From: Clostridiales bacterium
GTDB lineage: Bacteria; Bacillota; Clostridia; Caldicoprobacterales; UBA3941
Direction: 5' to 3'
Assembly (NCBI GenBank): GCA_012522165.1
Contig: JAAYKZ010000296.1
Span: forward strand, 1 to 10,207
DNA: 10,207 bases
Positions 1-6,553 of this stretch are shown here, piece by piece. Position numbers and translations under genes: made by a program. Below the pieces are notes generated by a model. The model searched no databases. It saw only the letters and a program-made list of their open reading frames with translations, and was not told the DNA's origin. The number at the start of each line of letters is the position of its first letter. Position 1 is the stretch's first letter.

Positions 1-440
1 AAATTGAGAGTATTGAAAAAGAAATCCATGCTCTTCATGAACAGGCTTCATCCAGCTCAGCTACAGCATTATTTGTTATGGCAAATGACGGCAGCTTAAG
101 TGTCTATGGAGCCGATTCCAGATTTGGGATTATCCATAACGAGTTTGGATTAGCCCAAGCCGATGAAAACATAGAGGCTAGCACCCATGGTCAGAAGGTT
201 ACCTTTGAATATATTCTTGATAAGGATCCCGACTATCTATTTGTGTTAGATAGAACTGCTGTGGTGGGAAGCGAAACCTCTGCACAGCAGGTGATGGATA
301 ATGACTTCATTAAATCTACCAAGGCATATAAAAATCAAAATATAACTTTCCTAGATCCCTTTTTCTGGTATGTAGCATCTGGAGGAATTACAGGAATAGA
401 GACAATGATTAATGAGGTACATTCAGCTATAAGCAAATAA
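1..440 (+). CDS. Iron-siderophore ABC transporter substrate-binding protein, C-terminal part (5' end outside window)
   Basis: The reading frame is open from the first complete codon at position 3, so the gene starts upstream and 145 C-terminal residues are visible. An ATG at 78 is internal: the residues before it (ending SATALFV) continue the same domain. The sequence resembles class III periplasmic-binding-protein folds of the YclQ/FatB/CeuE type, with the pattern SRFGIIHNEFGLAQAD, then STHGQ, EYILDKDPDYLFVLDR and a tail helix after DPFFWYVASGGI. In Gram-positive bacteria such proteins are lipoproteins on the outer face of the membrane that capture ferric siderophores and deliver them to a permease/ATPase pair. 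The permease and ATPase genes and the lipoprotein signal would lie to the left, outside the window. The exact ligand cannot be told. A strong terminator overlaps the stop codon, so this is the last gene of its operon. Family is fairly sure; substrate is inference. Confidence 0.85.
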   Translation, partial: IESIEKEIHALHEQASSSSATALFVMANDGSLSVYGADSRFGIIHNEFGLAQADENIEASTHGQKVTFEYILDKDPDYLFVLDRTAVVGSETSAQQVMDNDFIKSTKAYKNQNITFLDPFFWYVASGGITGIETMINEVHSAISK

Positions 441-485
441 AGAAACCCTTGTCTACATTGGTTAGGCAAGGGTTTCTTTATTCCT
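438..485 (+). terminator. Intrinsic terminator after the substrate-binding protein gene
   Basis: A 14-bp perfect inverted repeat (438-451 with 467-480, arm TAAAGAAACCCTTG) can be extended by four more pairs, one of them G-U, to leave a loop of about 7 bases at 456-462. The right arm ends in a T-rich stretch (TTTCTTTATT). The left arm begins with the TAA stop codon of the upstream gene. Because the arms start with A-rich sequence, the element could also end transcription from the other side. Confidence 0.85.
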
Positions 486-588
486 TCATAAATAATCCTT
501 TTATTCTACAAACCTTATCCTAATCACTAGTATGTTTGTATCAGAATCTTACAAATTCCCAAGATTTATGAACTTTTTATAAATTTAT

Positions 589-617
589 TTGTGCCTATCT
601 GTATATATATGTATAAT
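589..617 (+). promoter_or_regulatory. Probable sigma-A promoter of the UPF0178 gene
   Basis: A perfect -10 box TATAAT lies at 612-617, preceded by TTGTGC at 589-594 as a weak -35 (first three bases match TTGACA) with a 17-base spacer. Transcription would begin near 624, giving a leader of about 34 bases before the TTG start at 658. The stretch 486-588, between the terminator and this promoter, is AT-rich and shows nothing else clear. Confidence 0.55.
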
Positions 618-657
618 TAAAAGTATAGGTCTTAACATAATTTTGGAGGATTTAATA

Positions 658-1110
658 TTGCATAATACTAGAATTTTGGTTGACGCTGATGCTTGTCCTG
701 TTAAGGATATTATTGTCAAAGTAGCCAAAGAATTTAAACTAAAAGTAATAATGTTTACAGACACCAGTCATATAATAGAAGATGGATATTCTCAAGTTAT
801 TACTGTGTCCCAGGGAAAGGACGCAGTAGATATTGCCCTTATTAATCAAACCCAAAAAGGTGATATTGTTGTTACTCAGGATTATGGAGTAGCTACCATG
901 GCTCTGGGCAAACAAGCTTATGCAATAAATCAAAATGGCCTAATCTATGATGAGACTAATATTGATAGACTGTTGATGGAAAGATATATTGCCCAAAAAG
1001 TAAGAAGAGCGGGAGGTAGAACCCATAATCCAAGAAAACGCAGCGAAAAGTCCAACATTAATTTTGAAAAATCTCTTATAAAACTATGTAAAAGTATCCT
1101 AGGTATATAG
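658..1110 (+). CDS. UPF0178 (DUF188, YaiI/YqxD family) protein
   Basis: A 150-residue protein of the conserved UPF0178 family. The start is taken as TTG at 658 because GGAGGA lies at 645-650, seven bases upstream, and the protein then begins just before the family's N-terminal motif RILVDADACPVK (residues 5-16), matching the usual length near 150. An in-frame TTG at 589 sits inside the likely -35 box and has no ribosome binding site. Visible conserved features are acidic residues D9 and D11, the QGKDAVD segment (D55, D58), GDIVVTQDYGVA (D69, D75) and the basic tail segment RRAGGRTHNPRKRSEKS. From general knowledge the family is grouped with PIN-like nuclease folds, but no role is firmly established; nuclease activity is only an inference here. 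It probably has its own promoter, is followed 48 bases later by lemA, and ends in TAG. Confidence 0.9.
   Translation: MHNTRILVDADACPVKDIIVKVAKEFKLKVIMFTDTSHIIEDGYSQVITVSQGKDAVDIALINQTQKGDIVVTQDYGVATMALGKQAYAINQNGLIYDETNIDRLLMERYIAQKVRRAGGRTHNPRKRSEKSNINFEKSLIKLCKSILGI
1064..1092 (+). promoter_or_regulatory. Possible weak promoter for the lemA gene pair
   Basis: TTGAAA at 1064-1069 (five of six bases of the -35 consensus) is followed after 17 bases by TGTAAA at 1087-1092 (four of six of the -10 consensus). It lies inside the end of the UPF0178 gene and would start transcripts near 1099, about 60 bases before lemA. In AT-rich DNA such a match can arise by chance, and lemA may simply be read from the promoter at 589-617. 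Confidence 0.25.
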
Positions 1111-1158
1111 CATGTAGGGCACAGCTATCAAACCATTTTTTGAAAGGAGATTTGCTTT

Positions 1159-1728
1159 ATGAGCGGTAAAAAGATTTCATTAATTGTTATAGGAGTGATA
1201 GTCCTATTCCTTATTTTTAACTTAGTGGGAAGCTATAATAGACTAGTGGACTACAGTGAAGATGTAAACAATAAGCTTAGCGAAATTGACAATCAACTGC
1301 AACGTAGAAATGACTTAATTCCCAATTTAGTGGAAACTGTAAAAGGTTATGCTGCTCACGAAGAAGAGATTATAAATAGTGTAGCAGAAGCTAGGGCTAA
1401 GCTAGCTGGTGCATCTAGTACTCAAGAGATTATTGAAGGAGATGCAGAGTTATCAAGTGCCCTATCCCGACTATTGGTTGTAGTGGAAAACTATCCAGAA
1501 TTAAAGGCTGACGCTAATTTTAGGCAGCTTTCGGATAACCTGGCAGGTACTGAAAATAGAATTGCTGTAGCCAGACGTGACTATAACCAGGCAGCTACTC
1601 GTTATAATACCGCTATTAGGCGTTTTCCTACCAATATACTTGCAAATTTCTTTGGTTTTGAAAGAGTGGAGTATTTCCAGGCACAGGAAGGTGCTCAAGA
1701 AGTTCCAAAGGTGGACTTTAGTGATTAA
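1159..1728 (+). CDS. lemA: LemA family membrane protein
   Basis: A 189-residue protein, the normal size for LemA. One N-terminal membrane segment spans about residues 7-25, followed by a long helical domain. The family hallmark is clear at about residues 45-80: NQLQRRNDLIPNLVETVKGYAAHEEEIINSVAEARA. The segment AVARRDYNQAATRYNTAIRRFP near residue 135-158 and the closing FFGFERVEYF motif also fit. LemA proteins are anchored by the N-terminus with a helical-bundle domain; their biochemical role is not settled. The ATG has AAGGAG at 1144-1149. The TPM-domain gene follows after 18 bases, a frequent arrangement in bacteria that suggests a shared envelope function, so the two are most likely co-transcribed. 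Confidence 0.95.
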   Translation: MSGKKISLIVIGVIVLFLIFNLVGSYNRLVDYSEDVNNKLSEIDNQLQRRNDLIPNLVETVKGYAAHEEEIINSVAEARAKLAGASSTQEIIEGDAELSSALSRLLVVVENYPELKADANFRQLSDNLAGTENRIAVARRDYNQAATRYNTAIRRFPTNILANFFGFERVEYFQAQEGAQEVPKVDFSD

Positions 1729-1746
1729 GAAGAGGAGTAATAATTA

Positions 1747-2553
1747 ATGAAAAAGATATTATCTCTTTTATTGACAATATTGGTATTGATTATGCCAATA
1801 AGTGTCTGGGCACAGGAAGGAGATATTCCCTCTCCTACCCAAAACTTTTACGTAAATGACTATGCCAATATCTTAGATGATCAAACAGAGCAGTATATTA
1901 TGCAGCATAGCGTCAGGCTTGATGAACTAACAGGAGCTCAAGTCGTAGTAGTAACTGTAGACACTATTGGCGACATCCCTTTAGAGGAGTATTCCCTTAA
2001 TATCCTTCGCGGATGGGGTATTGGCAGTGCAGAAAAGAATAATGGTGTACTTATACTAGTTGCTGTAGAAGACAGAAAATCTAGAATTGAGATAGGATAT
2101 GGACTAGAAGGCGCATTACCTGATAGCAAAACGGGCTGGATACAGGATGATTATATGATCCCATATTTCACCGCGGGTGATTATTCTACTGGTATCTTAG
2201 AGGGATATAAAGCTATAGTCACGGAGATTTACAATGAATACAATATAGAAACTGACAGTTTAGGTGAATTAACTCCAACTCCATCTCAGAATGAACAATA
2301 TGAAGAGGTTCATCCCGGCGATGGTCGTTGGTTTCTACTAATTATCATACTAATTTTGTTATTTGATAGAATTTTTTTAGGCGGTAGGATACTGCGTCTT
2401 ATCCTCTTTATGCTCTTCACCGGCCGAAGAGGCGGTCCTAGAGGAGGTAACTGGGGTGGAGGCAGCTGGGGCGGCGGTGGCTGGTCCGGCGGCGGTGGAT
2501 TTAAAGGCGGGGGCGGCTCTGGTGGTGGAGGTGGCAGTTCCCGAAGTTGGTAA
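1747..2553 (+). CDS. TPM-domain (YgcG family) membrane protein with glycine-rich tail
   Basis: A 268-residue protein. A signal peptide occupies residues 1-22 with a likely cut after VWA (A22/Q23). The TPM domain (DUF477) runs from about 30 to 165, with the typical start FYVNDYANILDD, the strand GAQVVVVTVDTI, then NNGVLILVAVEDRKSRIEIGYGLEGALPD. A hydrophobic stretch at about 195-225 holds one membrane segment and possibly a second short one, and residues 226-268 are almost all Gly with spaced Trp, Ser and Arg. This layout (signal, TPM domain outside the cell, membrane segment, Gly-rich tail) is standard for YgcG-like proteins. Plant and cyanobacterial TPM relatives have been linked to phosphatase or photosystem repair, but a catalytic role here is not shown. 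AGAGGAG at 1731-1737 lies nine bases before the ATG. The gene pairs with lemA. Confidence 0.93.
   Translation: MKKILSLLLTILVLIMPISVWAQEGDIPSPTQNFYVNDYANILDDQTEQYIMQHSVRLDELTGAQVVVVTVDTIGDIPLEEYSLNILRGWGIGSAEKNNGVLILVAVEDRKSRIEIGYGLEGALPDSKTGWIQDDYMIPYFTAGDYSTGILEGYKAIVTEIYNEYNIETDSLGELTPTPSQNEQYEEVHPGDGRWFLLIIILILLFDRIFLGGRILRLILFMLFTGRRGGPRGGNWGGGSWGGGGWSGGGGFKGGGGSGGGGGSSRSW
2422..2550 (+). repeat. GGN-rich low-complexity tract coding the glycine-rich tail
   Basis: Irregular repeats of GGCGGT/GGTGGA-like codons encode the last 43 residues of the TPM protein (patterns WGGG, GGGG, SGGG). Base composition is far more GC-rich than the surrounding sequence. Such tails are usual in this family and can vary in length by slippage. 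The antisense proline-rich reading frame across this tract is an artefact. Confidence 0.8.
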
Positions 2554-2569
2554 ACATATCTCAACGAAT

Positions 2570-2646
2570 AAAAAACATTAAGCAATGGCAAGATACTTTA
2601 TAGAAAGCATAAGAAAAGGAGTATGGCATTGCTTAATGTTTTTTTT
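2570..2646 (+). promoter_or_regulatory. 18-bp perfect inverted repeat enclosing the ribosome binding site and start codon of the DUF421 gene
   Basis: AAAAAACATTAAGCAATG at 2570-2587 is an exact reverse complement of 2627-2644, which is followed by two more Ts to give an eight-T run at 2639-2646. The 39-base loop (2588-2626) carries AAAAGGAG at 2614-2621 and the ATG at 2623-2625, so the right arm is codons 2-8 of the DUF421 gene. It could be the terminator of the lemA/TPM operon, an RNA fold that controls entry into the DUF421 gene, or both. The stem core is modest in GC and the loop is large for a terminator, so the role is uncertain although the repeat itself is exact. Confidence 0.7.
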
Positions 2647-3303
2647 AGAGCCCTTATTCTCTATATTGTAGTTGTAGTGGTAGTTAGAGTAATGGGCAAG
2701 CGACAGGTAGGCGAATTACAGCCCTTTGAACTGGTCATTGCAATAATGATCGCTGAGCTTGCAGGTATTCCTGCTGATGATGTAGGCATCCCATTAGCAA
2801 AAGGCCTTGTTCCCATATTTGCCCTAGTTTTTGCCCAGGTAACCATATCCTATCTGTCTTTGAAAAGTGAGCGAATTAGGGGCTTGATATGCGGATCCCC
2901 TAGTATATTAATCGAAAACGGAGTTATACAACAAAAAAATCTGAGGCAGCTAAGAATCAACATTAATGACCTACTAGAACAGCTCAGGGGCAAAGATATT
3001 GCTAACATAGATGATGTAGAATTCGCTATTTTGGAAACCAATGGCAACCTAACTGTATTCCCCAAAAGCGAAAAAAAAACTGCAACCCTAGAAGATCTAG
3101 GATTGCAGGCTCAGCCGGAATCTATCCCAATAACATTGGTGATGGATGGACGTATTATGCACAAAAACTTAAAGAAAGCGAATCTGGAACTAGACTGGCT
3201 GTTATCAAAAATGAAAGAACATGGGCTAGATAGAAAAGGGGTTTTCTTCGCCTATCTTGATACCCAAGGCCAACTAAAAATAATACCTAAGCAAAAGGAG
3301 TAA
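2623..3303 (+). CDS. DUF421 (YetF family) membrane protein
   Basis: A 226-residue protein. About three membrane segments lie at residues 5-24, 37-54 and 62-80. Between the first two is the family signature GKRQVGELQPFELVIAIMIAELAG. The C-terminal half (about 85-226) is a soluble domain starting GSPSILIENGVI, with NLRQLRININDLLEQLRGKDIANIDDVEFAILETNGNLTVFPK. The length and N-terminal match to the family support the ATG at 2623, with AAAAGGAG just ahead. DUF421 proteins are common in spore formers; YetF and YdfS of Bacillus and the 2Duf protein of spoVA mobile operons belong here and have been linked to spore inner-membrane properties. That role is inferred, not shown, for this gene. It is followed after five bases by a DUF4363 gene, a typical clostridial pairing, and its start codon sits in a large inverted repeat. 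Confidence 0.93.
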   Translation: MALLNVFFRALILYIVVVVVVRVMGKRQVGELQPFELVIAIMIAELAGIPADDVGIPLAKGLVPIFALVFAQVTISYLSLKSERIRGLICGSPSILIENGVIQQKNLRQLRININDLLEQLRGKDIANIDDVEFAILETNGNLTVFPKSEKKTATLEDLGLQAQPESIPITLVMDGRIMHKNLKKANLELDWLLSKMKEHGLDRKGVFFAYLDTQGQLKIIPKQKE

Positions 3304-3308
3304 GCCCA

Positions 3309-3689
3309 ATGAGAACCTTTATCGCTATAACCATAGTTTTGATCTTGTTTTTAGGCCTAGCATGGTGGAATACAAAGTATCTTACTAATACATCGGAAGA
3401 ACTAGCCCAGCAAGCCGAAAAAATACGCCAGGCTGTAGTAGAAGAACTATGGGAGGAAGTGGATGCCCAGGTAATGGAGCTTCGCCGCCTTTGGGGACAG
3501 CACAAAAAAAATTGGCTGCTCCTTGTAGAACACGAAGATATTGATGATATAGATCTTGCCATATATAAAATCGATGAAATGGCAAAACTACAAGAAAAAG
3601 AACAACTTCTATCCGATATTGCAGAGCTAAGATTTTTGTTACATGATCTTGCTGATAAAGAAATTCTAAGCTTATCCAATATCTTCTAG
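3309..3689 (+). CDS. DUF4363 family small membrane-anchored protein
   Basis: A 126-residue protein with one N-terminal membrane segment (about residues 4-21, ITIVLILFLGLAWW) and a charged, helical remainder rich in Glu, Lys and Leu that should lie outside the membrane as a coiled or helical bundle. The spacing of WEEVDAQVMELRRLW, KKNWLLLVEHEDIDDIDLAIYKIDEM and LLSDIAELRFLLHDLADKE fits DUF4363 proteins, which typically sit next to DUF421 genes in clostridia. Function is unknown. Its ribosome binding site AAAAGGAG (3293-3300) lies in the last codons of the DUF421 gene and only five bases separate the two genes, so they are probably translated together. The stop TAG at 3687-3689 is just six bases from the end of the opposing uvrA gene. 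Confidence 0.88.
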   Translation: MRTFIAITIVLILFLGLAWWNTKYLTNTSEELAQQAEKIRQAVVEELWEEVDAQVMELRRLWGQHKKNWLLLVEHEDIDDIDLAIYKIDEMAKLQEKEQLLSDIAELRFLLHDLADKEILSLSNIF

Positions 3690-3695
3690 TTCTTA

Positions 3696-6530
3696 TTAAT
3701 AGCCCCGCTCTAAGACTTTTTTAATAAACTGTCCCGTATAGCTGTGTTTCATTTGAGCTAACTCTTCCGGACTACCAACCCCCACTACTGTACCGCCTCT
3801 ATCTCCACCTTCGGGGCCTAAATCAATTATATAGTCTGCTACTTTAATAATATCCAGATTATGTTCAATAACTACTACGGTATTTCCACCATCGGCTAAC
3901 CTCTGTAATACATTTATTAGCATATGAACGTCCGCAGTATGCAAACCTGTAGTAGGCTCATCCAAAATATATAAGGTTTTACCAGTGCTACGCCTGCTAA
4001 GCTCTGTTGCAAGCTTTACCCTTTGTGCCTCGCCTCCTGATAAGGTAGTTGAGGACTGGCCTAGCTTGATATAGCCTAATCCAACATCCTTTAAGGTTTC
4101 CAATTTTCTATGAATCTTAGGTATATTCTCGAAAAACTCCAAAGCTTCTTCTACTGTCATATCTAAAATATCAGCAATGGTCTTACCTTTATAACGTATC
4201 TCCAGTGTCTCTCTATTGTATCTCTTGCCCTTACATACCTCACAGGGTACATAGACATCAGGTAGAAAGTGCATTTCTATTCTAATGATTCCATCCCCAC
4301 GGCAAGCCTCGCACCTACCGCCCTTGACATTGAAGCTAAATCTTCCCTTTTTATAACCCCTGGCTTTGGCTTCATTAGTCATAGCAAAAACTTCCCTAAT
4401 ATCATCAAATACCCCTGTATAGGTAGCGGGATTTGACCTTGGTGTTCTACCAATAGGCGCCTGGTTAATATCTATTACCTTATCCAAATACTCTATTCCT
4501 AATATTTCATCATGGTCTCCAGCTACTACCCTTGCTCGATTTAGTTCCCTAGCCAAGGATTTATACAATATTTCATTTACTAAAGTGCTCTTTCCTGAAC
4601 CTGACACCCCTGTAACACAGGTAATTAGACCTAAGGGGATCTTTACATCAATATTTTTGAGATTATTTTCCCTAGCACCTTTTATTTCAATATATTTACC
4701 ATTGGGAACACGGCGCTCGTTGGGTATTTCTATTCTTTTCTTGCCTGATAAATACTGTCCCGTAATGGAATTTCCATTATTCATAATGTCCTCAGGTGTT
4801 CCTACAGCTACTATCTCACCGCCATGCCTTCCTGCCCCTGGACCTATATCTACTATATAATCTGCGGACAGCATTGTGTCCTCGTCATGTTCTACTACTA
4901 TGAGAGTATTACCTATATCTCTCAAGTTTTTAAGGGTTTTTATAAGCTTGTTATTATCTCTTTGATGAAGACCAATACTAGGTTCATCGAGAATATATAG
5001 AACACCTACTAGGCTTGAGCCAATCTGGGTTGCCAATCGTATACGCTGTGATTCTCCTCCAGATAAGCTGCTGGCAGATCTAGATAGAGTTAAATAATCC
5101 AATCCAACATCCACTAGAAAACCAAGTCTGGATCTAATCTCCTTAAAAATTTGACGAGCAATCATCTCCTGGGTAGGTGTAAGCTCTAAATTATCAATGA
5201 AATTTATAATCTCCTTAATGGACATACAGGTTAGTTCATAGATATTTTTGCCGCCCACAGTTACTGCCAATACCTCAGGTTTTAACCTAGCTCCACGGCA
5301 GGCATGGCATGTCCTCTCACTCATTAATCTTTCTATATATTCCCTGCTATAATCCGAATAAGTTTCCCTATATCTTCTGTACAAGATATTAATAATACCC
5401 TCAAAGGAGCTTGTAAAAGTTTCATTTCTACCATTAGTCTTATAGTTTACAGTGATTTTTTCTCCCTTGGTACCATATAGGATAATATCTATTATTTCCT
5501 TACTTAGGTCTTTAACAGGTGTATTTAGATCAAAGTTATAATGCCGGCTAAGGGCACTAAAGTATGCCAGTGCTACACTTTCTTCCTTGAGCGTACTCCA
5601 GCCTGGTGCTACAATAGCCCCTTCCATCAATGATAATTCTTTGTTAGGTATAACCAAATCAGGATCAATTTCTGACATGAAACCTAATCCACTGCAAGTT
5701 TCGCAAGCACCATAAGGGCTGTTAAATGAAAATAGTCTGGGGCTTAACTCTTCAATGCTTATATTACATTCGGGACAAGCATACTTTTCACTAAAGAGTA
5801 TTTCATCTCCACCAATAACATCCACCAGAGCTAGGCCGTCACTTAATTTCAAAACAGTTTCCAAGGAGTCAGCCAGTCTCTGCTCGATCCGCCCTTTTAC
5901 TATTAAGTGATCTACTACCCCTTCGATGGTATGCTTTTTGTTTTTTTCCAGCTTAATTTCCTGAGAAAGTTCCATAATTTCTCCGTCTATACGGACACGC
6001 ACATACCCCTCCTTTCGTATCCTATCTAGAAGCTTTACATGCTCTCCTTTTCTTCCCCTAACAACAGGAGCCAATAGCTGTATACGACTTCTATGCTCTA
6101 GGGACATAATTCTGTCAACCATCTGCTCTATGGTTTGCTGCTCTATTACCCTACCACATTTTGGACAGTGGGGTGTGCCAATTCTAGCATATAAAAGTCT
6201 CAAGTAGTCATATATCTCAGTTACTGTTCCTACAGTAGATCTAGGATTATGGCTAGTGGTTTTTTGATCTATAGATATAGCTGGGGACAATCCTTCAATA
6301 TAGTCTACATCTGGCTTGTCCATCTGGCCTAAAAACTGCCTTGCATAGGCTGAAAGAGATTCCACATACCTTCTTTGTCCTTCGGCATATAAGGTGTCAA
6401 AGGCCAAAGAAGATTTTCCTGAACCACTTAGTCCAGTAAATACAACCAGTTTATTTCTTGGGATTTCTAAATCTATATTCTTTAAATTGTTTACCCTAGC
6501 TCCTTTTACAAATATACTCGGTGTTTCCAT
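3696..6530 (-). CDS. uvrA: Excinuclease ABC subunit UvrA
   Basis: A full-length 944-residue UvrA, the damage-scanning ATPase of nucleotide excision repair; in the cytoplasm it forms a dimer, binds UvrB, and delivers it to distorted DNA. Two ABC ATPase modules are intact: Walker A GLSGSGKS at residues 33-40 and GVSGSGKS at 641-648; signature LSGGE at 489-493 and 830-834; Walker B ILDEPS and ILDEPT before GLH in each half. Zinc modules are complete: CPEC 252-255 with CETC 276-279, and CEAC 740-743 with CEVC 763-766; CHAC at 408-411 is also present. AAAGGAG seven bases before the ATG (6538-6544) and a 23-base gap after uvrB show that it is the second gene of a uvrB-uvrA operon under the LexA-type operator upstream of uvrB. 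Nothing is missing or odd in the protein. Confidence 0.99.
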   Translation of the reverse strand: METPSIFVKGARVNNLKNIDLEIPRNKLVVFTGLSGSGKSSLAFDTLYAEGQRRYVESLSAYARQFLGQMDKPDVDYIEGLSPAISIDQKTTSHNPRSTVGTVTEIYDYLRLLYARIGTPHCPKCGRVIEQQTIEQMVDRIMSLEHRSRIQLLAPVVRGRKGEHVKLLDRIRKEGYVRVRIDGEIMELSQEIKLEKNKKHTIEGVVDHLIVKGRIEQRLADSLETVLKLSDGLALVDVIGGDEILFSEKYACPECNISIEELSPRLFSFNSPYGACETCSGLGFMSEIDPDLVIPNKELSLMEGAIVAPGWSTLKEESVALAYFSALSRHYNFDLNTPVKDLSKEIIDIILYGTKGEKITVNYKTNGRNETFTSSFEGIINILYRRYRETYSDYSREYIERLMSERTCHACRGARLKPEVLAVTVGGKNIYELTCMSIKEIINFIDNLELTPTQEMIARQIFKEIRSRLGFLVDVGLDYLTLSRSASSLSGGESQRIRLATQIGSSLVGVLYILDEPSIGLHQRDNNKLIKTLKNLRDIGNTLIVVEHDEDTMLSADYIVDIGPGAGRHGGEIVAVGTPEDIMNNGNSITGQYLSGKKRIEIPNERRVPNGKYIEIKGARENNLKNIDVKIPLGLITCVTGVSGSGKSTLVNEILYKSLARELNRARVVAGDHDEILGIEYLDKVIDINQAPIGRTPRSNPATYTGVFDDIREVFAMTNEAKARGYKKGRFSFNVKGGRCEACRGDGIIRIEMHFLPDVYVPCEVCKGKRYNRETLEIRYKGKTIADILDMTVEEALEFFENIPKIHRKLETLKDVGLGYIKLGQSSTTLSGGEAQRVKLATELSRRSTGKTLYILDEPTTGLHTADVHMLINVLQRLADGGNTVVVIEHNLDIIKVADYIIDLGPEGGDRGGTVVGVGSPEELAQMKHSYTGQFIKKVLERGY

Positions 6531-6553
6531 TTTTCGTCTCCTTTACATCTAAG

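Noticed and set aside
1107..1141. Hairpin (ATAGC with GCTAT, bulged) and a six-T run after the UPF0178 gene
   Set aside because: The stem is short and bulged, and the T-run begins seven bases after it, so it is a poor terminator candidate. It may lower read-through into lemA but I cannot support that.
2310..2591. Antisense proline-rich open frame opposite the TPM gene tail
   Set aside because: It is the complement of the glycine-rich coding tract and shows no ribosome binding site or family resemblance.
2576..2604. Promoter inside the inverted-repeat loop for the DUF421 gene
   Set aside because: TATAGA at 2599-2604 is acceptable as a -10 but no -35-like hexamer lies at 16-18 bases, so it is not listed as a feature and is kept only as part of a hypothesis.
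3287..3679. 130-codon open frame antisense to the DUF4363 gene
   Set aside because: It is serine/cysteine-rich with no recognisable domain, and the plus-strand gene has a ribosome binding site, family match and operon context.
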